Source: CAZYJR01 sp964647905
GTDB taxonomy: Bacteria > Desulfobacterota > DSM-4660 > Desulfatiglandales > HGW-15
Reading direction: 5' to 3'
Length of the DNA stretch: 64,000 nucleotides
Assembly (NCBI GenBank): GCA_964647905.1
Contig: CAZYJR010000002.1
Coordinates: 140,514-204,513 of the forward strand
Shown: positions 60,271 to 64,000 of the stretch, one piece after another
Numbering within the stretch: position 1 is the stretch's first letter
Layout: each line of letters opens with the position of its first letter
Position numbers and translations under genes: made by a program
The notes under the pieces: model-generated
Seen by the model: the letters and a program-made list of their open reading frames with translations, nothing else
Told to the model about the DNA's origin: nothing
Databases searched by the model: none

Positions 60271-63270
60271 TTATCCTCCGGATCCGTGGATCACCAGAAC
60301 CAGCTGGGTCGAAGGTTCATCCGCTGTGTCAAAATGCGTCTCACGCCAGTTGCGGCGGCGATCGCGTACGTAGTCCTCCATCTCTTCGATCCGGCGCTGA
60401 GCCTTGGTCTTGGGCTTTCCGTCATCAAAGAGCTTCCCCTGCGGGGACAGCATTTCTTTACGCTCCCGAAGCCACTGCTCCAGTCGCTTCTCCTCCCGCT
60501 CGATAAGCGGCCGGTGCATCTTCACGTGCTGATCCTTGAGGGAGCGCATGCGCTCCAAGCTTGCCTCCACGGCTGCGTGGAGAAGGGGCCGAATCGCTCT
60601 CATCTCGAGGTCCACGTCCTGGGTGGCGGTGCTTTCGAGCTTTGCCATGCTGAGGACATCCCACAGAGATCGGTTCTCCATGGTTCCTCCGGGCTTGTAG
60701 AGGAAGGCATGGGCGTCGGCTACGAGGGGGGTGCCTCCCTTGGAGCTCAGCTGCCCGATAAAACAGAAGCAGAGCACACCGGGATCCAGGTGCGGGGTTC
60801 CCACCATGGGCGCTGCCCCTTTGGGGATCTCCATCACCAGGCGCTCGGCTAGCCATTGGAGAATGGGGTGCCGCTCGGAGCAAAATTGCTCTCCAGCCCA
60901 ATGACCGGATGTGTTCCGGGCGGCCTCAATGGCCATCTGCATGCGATCCGGCAGGTGGGTCAGCTTGAAGTATCCGTCCTCAGGCCATGCTTCGGCCGGA
61001 ATCGCCGTGGCGCCAAAGATCACGTCTCCCTGCTTGTCCGGCGCACCCAGCCTGCGCTTGAGGTCTGGAGGCGGGTTCAGGGTGATGGTTTGGTCGGTCA
61101 CTTCCAGAGGCCGGTATTGCTGGTCGCTGTGCTTCCTGAGATACCGATATCCCTCCAGCAGAAAGTCTCGATCCGAAAACAGGCGCGCTCGCCCGCCTTC
61201 CTCTGCCCGGGAATCCCCTGCATCCTGCGCCTGTTGAGGCTCCCCCGGACTCGCTCCCATGGCGCAGGCCTCACGAAGGATCTTTTCGAGTGTAGCAGCC
61301 TCAGCCGATTCATTGGCCGAGGCCTGATCAAAGATCTTGGCGTTGCCTTTAAGAAGGCCTTCCTCAGCGACAAAGGCTTCCTCTTTTTCCTGATCGTAAA
61401 GCTTCAACACGCTCTCACCGGATTGGCGGAGGCGGTTGATCTCTTCCACCTTGGAGATGAGCCTCTGAAAAATGTCGCGGTCTCCGGCAAGGGTCGTCTG
61501 CTTTGTGTCCACCAGCAAGTAGCGGAGCTCCGGGGGGTACTTTTGGCCAAGGCGATCGATTCGTCCGTTTCGCTGGACCAGGGTGATGATGGACCAGGGA
61601 AGATCGTAGTGAATCACCTGATGACAGGCATGGTGAAGGTTGATCCCCTCGGAGGCCACGTCCGTGGCAATGAGCATACGGATTGGAGAACTCGCCGTAG
61701 CAAACGCTTCCACCGTCTTCATCAGGTGGACATCGGGCAATCCGCCGTGAATAGCGGCAATGGTCTGCTGAGGTTGCTTTTCATGCTTCAGGGAAAAGGG
61801 GAGGCCATATGCCTTGGAAATGGCTGCCGCCAGGGCGTCCTGAGTTCGGCGGGATTCCGTGAAGACGAGCACCCGGTGCGCTGACTTCTCTCCTTTCCAG
61901 CCGATATCATGGAGCGCCTGCAGCAGCAACTTGAATCGGGTGCTTTCGCCCAGGAAAAGCGAGGCGATGGTCTCTTTGAGGCGCTGAATCCAGGCCAACT
62001 CTGGGCTGTCGGGCGCGTGGGTAATCAGGTTCGAAATCCTCTTGTCCGCGGTTGCTGCGCACGCTTCTGGGCTGGAGAGAAACGTCTTATATAGGCCGTA
62101 GGTAATGAGTCCGCTGGAGGCCCGGGCTTGCTTGCCCTCCTGCTTTCCCATGGCGGCACGCCGCATATCGGAAAGGATCGAAAAGATCCGTTCCTCTTTT
62201 TCGCTTGCCTGTCTTGAGGTGCGCTCGAGCGGAATCACGCGGCGCTCAGAGAGCATTTCCCCGGCCTGATCGCGGATGTCCTCCTTAAAACGCATCTTGA
62301 AAAACTGACTGATCTCTTGCGGGCCATACTCCCGCAGATTGGGATCCGGAATAATGGCCGGGTCGAGAAGGGAGATGAGCCGTCCAAAGGTTTCTCGTTT
62401 TCCATTGTGTGGCGTTGCCGTGGTCAAAAGCATGGAGTCGGCTCTGCGAGAGAGGAGGCGCGCCAAACGGTAGCTCTGGTTTCGCTCGGGGATCGACGCT
62501 CCGGCCACGTTGTGGGCCTCATCAATGACCACCACATCCCATCGGGTGGACTTGAGGAAGTGCTCATAGCGGGCAACGTTTTTCAGGGTATCCATGCTGA
62601 TTATGATCCGGCGATAGACCTCGAATGGGTTCTTCCCCGCAGGGATTCGAAGGCGAAGCCTGGCGATCCCTTCGGAGTCCAGCCGCACCAGGGGAATGGT
62701 AAATCGATTCCAGAGCTCTGCTTGGAATTGGGCCAGCATGGATTTCTTGGCCAGCACGAGGATGCGATTGGCCCGGTTTCTCCGCATGAGCTCGGTGAGA
62801 ATCATCCCCACCTCTATGGTCTTCCCCAAACCCACCGCATCGGCGAGGAGCAATCTGGGCCTGAGCTGTCTTAGCGCATGCCGGACTGTTTCCACTTGAA
62901 AGGGCATTTCCTGGAAAACACCCATTCCCTTGAGGTCAGGTTCGATGCCCGTTGCAGGCATTCGTCTGAGCCGGGCCTCCAAAAACAACCGGGAGAGCCT
63001 GTGCCCGCTCGACCTGTCTGGAATGAGCTCCGTATCTCTAGGATCCACAGGAACGAGCTCATCGAGCTGGGTTAGGAAAATAGCCTCATGGCCGCGCACC
63101 AAGGAATCAGCTCCAACGCAGTAAATGGCGAAATGGTGTTCCCTTTGGCCCGTCATGGTGTAGGGCATTACTCGCGTCACCAGCCATTCCGCATCTCGGC
63201 ACATCACACGCTGGCCCGGGGTTGGTGGAGTCCCGTTTTGTCCTTTGCCGTTTCGAAAGGGTGAAGACAT
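60271..63270 (-). CDS. DrmD-like SNF2 helicase
   Basis: A 999-aa superfamily 2 helicase of the HepA/SNF2 type that resembles DrmD of class 1 DISARM. Walker A is LLADAVGLGKTIEVG (about 145) and motif II is VVIDEAHNVAGAS (about 250). Motif III is LLTTATPHNGK. The second lobe has MLIATDVASEGINLHHA and QRNGRIDRLGQ (motif VI). The last 350 residues are charged and helical, as in DrmD. It starts after AGGATAG, 3 bp from the end of the HD gene, and is followed by the methyltransferase 6 bp later. Confidence 0.88.
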   Translation of the reverse strand: MSSPFRNGKGQNGTPPTPGQRVMCRDAEWLVTRVMPYTMTGQREHHFAIYCVGADSLVRGHEAIFLTQLDELVPVDPRDTELIPDRSSGHRLSRLFLEARLRRMPATGIEPDLKGMGVFQEMPFQVETVRHALRQLRPRLLLADAVGLGKTIEVGMILTELMRRNRANRILVLAKKSMLAQFQAELWNRFTIPLVRLDSEGIARLRLRIPAGKNPFEVYRRIIISMDTLKNVARYEHFLKSTRWDVVVIDEAHNVAGASIPERNQSYRLARLLSRRADSMLLTTATPHNGKRETFGRLISLLDPAIIPDPNLREYGPQEISQFFKMRFKEDIRDQAGEMLSERRVIPLERTSRQASEKEERIFSILSDMRRAAMGKQEGKQARASSGLITYGLYKTFLSSPEACAATADKRISNLITHAPDSPELAWIQRLKETIASLFLGESTRFKLLLQALHDIGWKGEKSAHRVLVFTESRRTQDALAAAISKAYGLPFSLKHEKQPQQTIAAIHGGLPDVHLMKTVEAFATASSPIRMLIATDVASEGINLHHACHQVIHYDLPWSIITLVQRNGRIDRLGQKYPPELRYLLVDTKQTTLAGDRDIFQRLISKVEEINRLRQSGESVLKLYDQEKEEAFVAEEGLLKGNAKIFDQASANESAEAATLEKILREACAMGASPGEPQQAQDAGDSRAEEGGRARLFSDRDFLLEGYRYLRKHSDQQYRPLEVTDQTITLNPPPDLKRRLGAPDKQGDVIFGATAIPAEAWPEDGYFKLTHLPDRMQMAIEAARNTSGHWAGEQFCSERHPILQWLAERLVMEIPKGAAPMVGTPHLDPGVLCFCFIGQLSSKGGTPLVADAHAFLYKPGGTMENRSLWDVLSMAKLESTATQDVDLEMRAIRPLLHAAVEASLERMRSLKDQHVKMHRPLIEREEKRLEQWLRERKEMLSPQGKLFDDGKPKTKAQRRIEEMEDYVRDRRRNWRETHFDTADEPSTQLVLVIHGSGG

Positions 63271-63273
63271 TTT

Positions 63274-63846
63274 CTATCCTGCTGCTTGGGATCCAGCTTG
63301 ATTTGGAAACACCCGTTTCACTTCCTTTTCAAGGACCTCGAACAATGACTCATATCCAGTGTTATCATCTCTATGACACAAACTTTCCACTAGTCCGCGA
63401 TAATATTCAGCTTGCTCTTGGCGTCCACGTTTGAAACGCCCCCAGACGGCCTCTCCGTGCTGTTCATAATCAGCTCTAATTGAGCGAATATTGTGAAGCT
63501 TGTCAGCACAAGCCACGAGACGCACTTCCAGAGGCGCTTCACTCCGAAGATAGCGAATTGTGTGTGCCTTTCGATCTTCCCAGGAGGCTTTTCGATCTGG
63601 TTCTGAAGCTCCCAGCACAATTCCAGCTACTTTGTGACCGAACTCCTGTTCAATACGCTTCACTGTAAGATCTGTGTCCTCAAGTGTATCGTGTAGTATG
63701 CCCGCAACAATGACCTCCTCAGGACATCCAGCCAAAGCCAAGGACACTGCGACCGCAAAGGGGTGTGTGATGTAAGGAATGTCTGTCCCCTTGCGTCTTT
63801 GACCTTTGTGGTATCTGGCCGCCAGATTGATCGCTTGCTCGATCAT
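63274..63846 (-). CDS. RelA/SpoT-like HD-domain hydrolase
   Basis: A 190-aa protein made only of an HD domain of the SpoT/MESH1 kind. Motifs are RRKGTDIPYITHPFAVA, GILHDTLEDTDLTVKRIEQE (the HD pair and the ED helper) and LVACADKLHNIRS. Such small hydrolases remove pyrophosphate from alarmones such as ppGpp, and some occur with toxic synthetases. No synthetase domain is attached or visible nearby. It lies 3 bp upstream of the DrmD-like gene, tightly joined to the operon, so it may process a nucleotide signal in the defence response. Confidence 0.85.
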   Translation of the reverse strand: MIEQAINLAARYHKGQRRKGTDIPYITHPFAVAVSLALAGCPEEVIVAGILHDTLEDTDLTVKRIEQEFGHKVAGIVLGASEPDRKASWEDRKAHTIRYLRSEAPLEVRLVACADKLHNIRSIRADYEQHGEAVWGRFKRGRQEQAEYYRGLVESLCHRDDNTGYESLFEVLEKEVKRVFPNQAGSQAAG

Positions 63847-63899
63847 GTCCGGTAACCGTCCCCCTCAACCATCCTACATCGCCCGTTTCAATTTTCGGA

Positions 63900-64000
63900 T
63901 CACCTCGGCCCCACATCGATCCGATACGCATCGAACGCCCCATGCCCCTTCTCTTCCTCAAGCCTCCGACTCAGAAAATTCACCAAATCCTCCTGCCTCG
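63900..64000 (-). CDS. 3' end of an upstream gene, running off the window (partial)
   Basis: The minus strand is open from the window edge to a TGA at 63900-63902 and encodes RQEDLVNFLSRRLEEEKGHG, then AFDAYRIDVGPR. It looks like a genuine soluble C-terminus with helical, charged composition. Its family cannot be told from 32 residues. It ends 53 bp before the HD gene start and probably belongs to the same transcript. Confidence 0.4.
   Translation of the reverse strand, partial: RQEDLVNFLSRRLEEEKGHGAFDAYRIDVGPR

Noticed and set aside
45116..63270. Calling the six-gene set a standard BREX or DISARM system
   Set aside because: PglZ, BrxC and BrxA are absent for BREX, and DrmC and separate DrmA/DrmB are absent for DISARM.
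37461..63846. A CRISPR array or prophage within the defence island
   Set aside because: No regularly spaced direct repeats, integrase, capsid or terminase genes were seen.

Overview
The window looks like a chromosomal segment of a GC-rich, probably anaerobic Gram-negative bacterium, most likely in the Desulfobacterota (former Deltaproteobacteria). The evidence is indirect: densely packed GC-rich genes, a selenocysteine elongation factor next to XdhC/YqeC-type molybdoenzyme maturation genes, DUF6125, DUF3795, TIGR02757 and DUF4079 family genes, a sigma-54 activator and a large hybrid sensor kinase. No rRNA or tRNA gene and no CRISPR array was seen.

Bases 1-16100 are a housekeeping region: the tail of an EamA-like permease, pyruvate kinase, citrate synthase, a DUF6125 protein, a diguanylate cyclase, a TIGR02757 protein and a TIGR01777 epimerase on the plus strand; then a minus-strand block with a FliM-peptide-like small protein, a Cys-pair protein, an AsmA-like protein, and the selenium/molybdenum set selB-yqeC-xdhC. 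A phosphomannomutase/phosphoglucomutase gene lies between two short glycosyltransferase-like remnants. An intact trkA follows what looks like the 3' stump of trkH. A PAS/sigma-54 activator closes the block.

Bases 16100-20770 are a compact iron cassette (feoB, feoA, a DtxR-family repressor, a secreted c-type haem protein and a DUF4079 membrane protein). Its two ends carry an imperfect direct repeat of about 180 bp, derived from the 3' end of a hybrid histidine kinase. The cassette therefore appears to have been inserted between a kinase gene and its neighbouring sigma-54 activator.

Bases 20587-35700 hold the intact hybrid kinase, a DUF72 protein, a SagB-like nitroreductase, a LuxR-type regulator, a four-gene 2-oxoacid/acetoin dehydrogenase operon (E1 alpha, E1 beta, E2, E3), a DUF3795 protein, an ECF sigma factor, an MFS transporter and a YbaK-type deacylase.

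Bases 35800-37430 are a scrapyard of mobile DNA: a frameshifted unknown ORF, a frameshifted DUF1670 gene, an IS21-like end and the 5' half of a group II intron with no intron-encoded protein.

Bases 37460-64000 are a defence island of ten closely packed minus-strand genes. In transcription order it begins with a RelA/SpoT-type HD hydrolase, a DrmD-like SNF2 helicase, a 1700-aa Eco57I/PglX-like methyltransferase, an AlbA_2 (Schlafen-type) ATP-binding regulator, a 2172-aa DruE-like helicase with DUF1998 and a nuclease-like tail, and a RelE-UvrD fusion helicase. A complete type I Zorya system (zorA, zorB, zorC, zorD) follows. The first six genes mix parts typical of DISARM, BREX/PglX and Druantia without matching a complete version of any of them. 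They are the best candidate for an undescribed composite antiphage system. The 3' end of one more minus-strand gene at the right edge suggests the operon continues.
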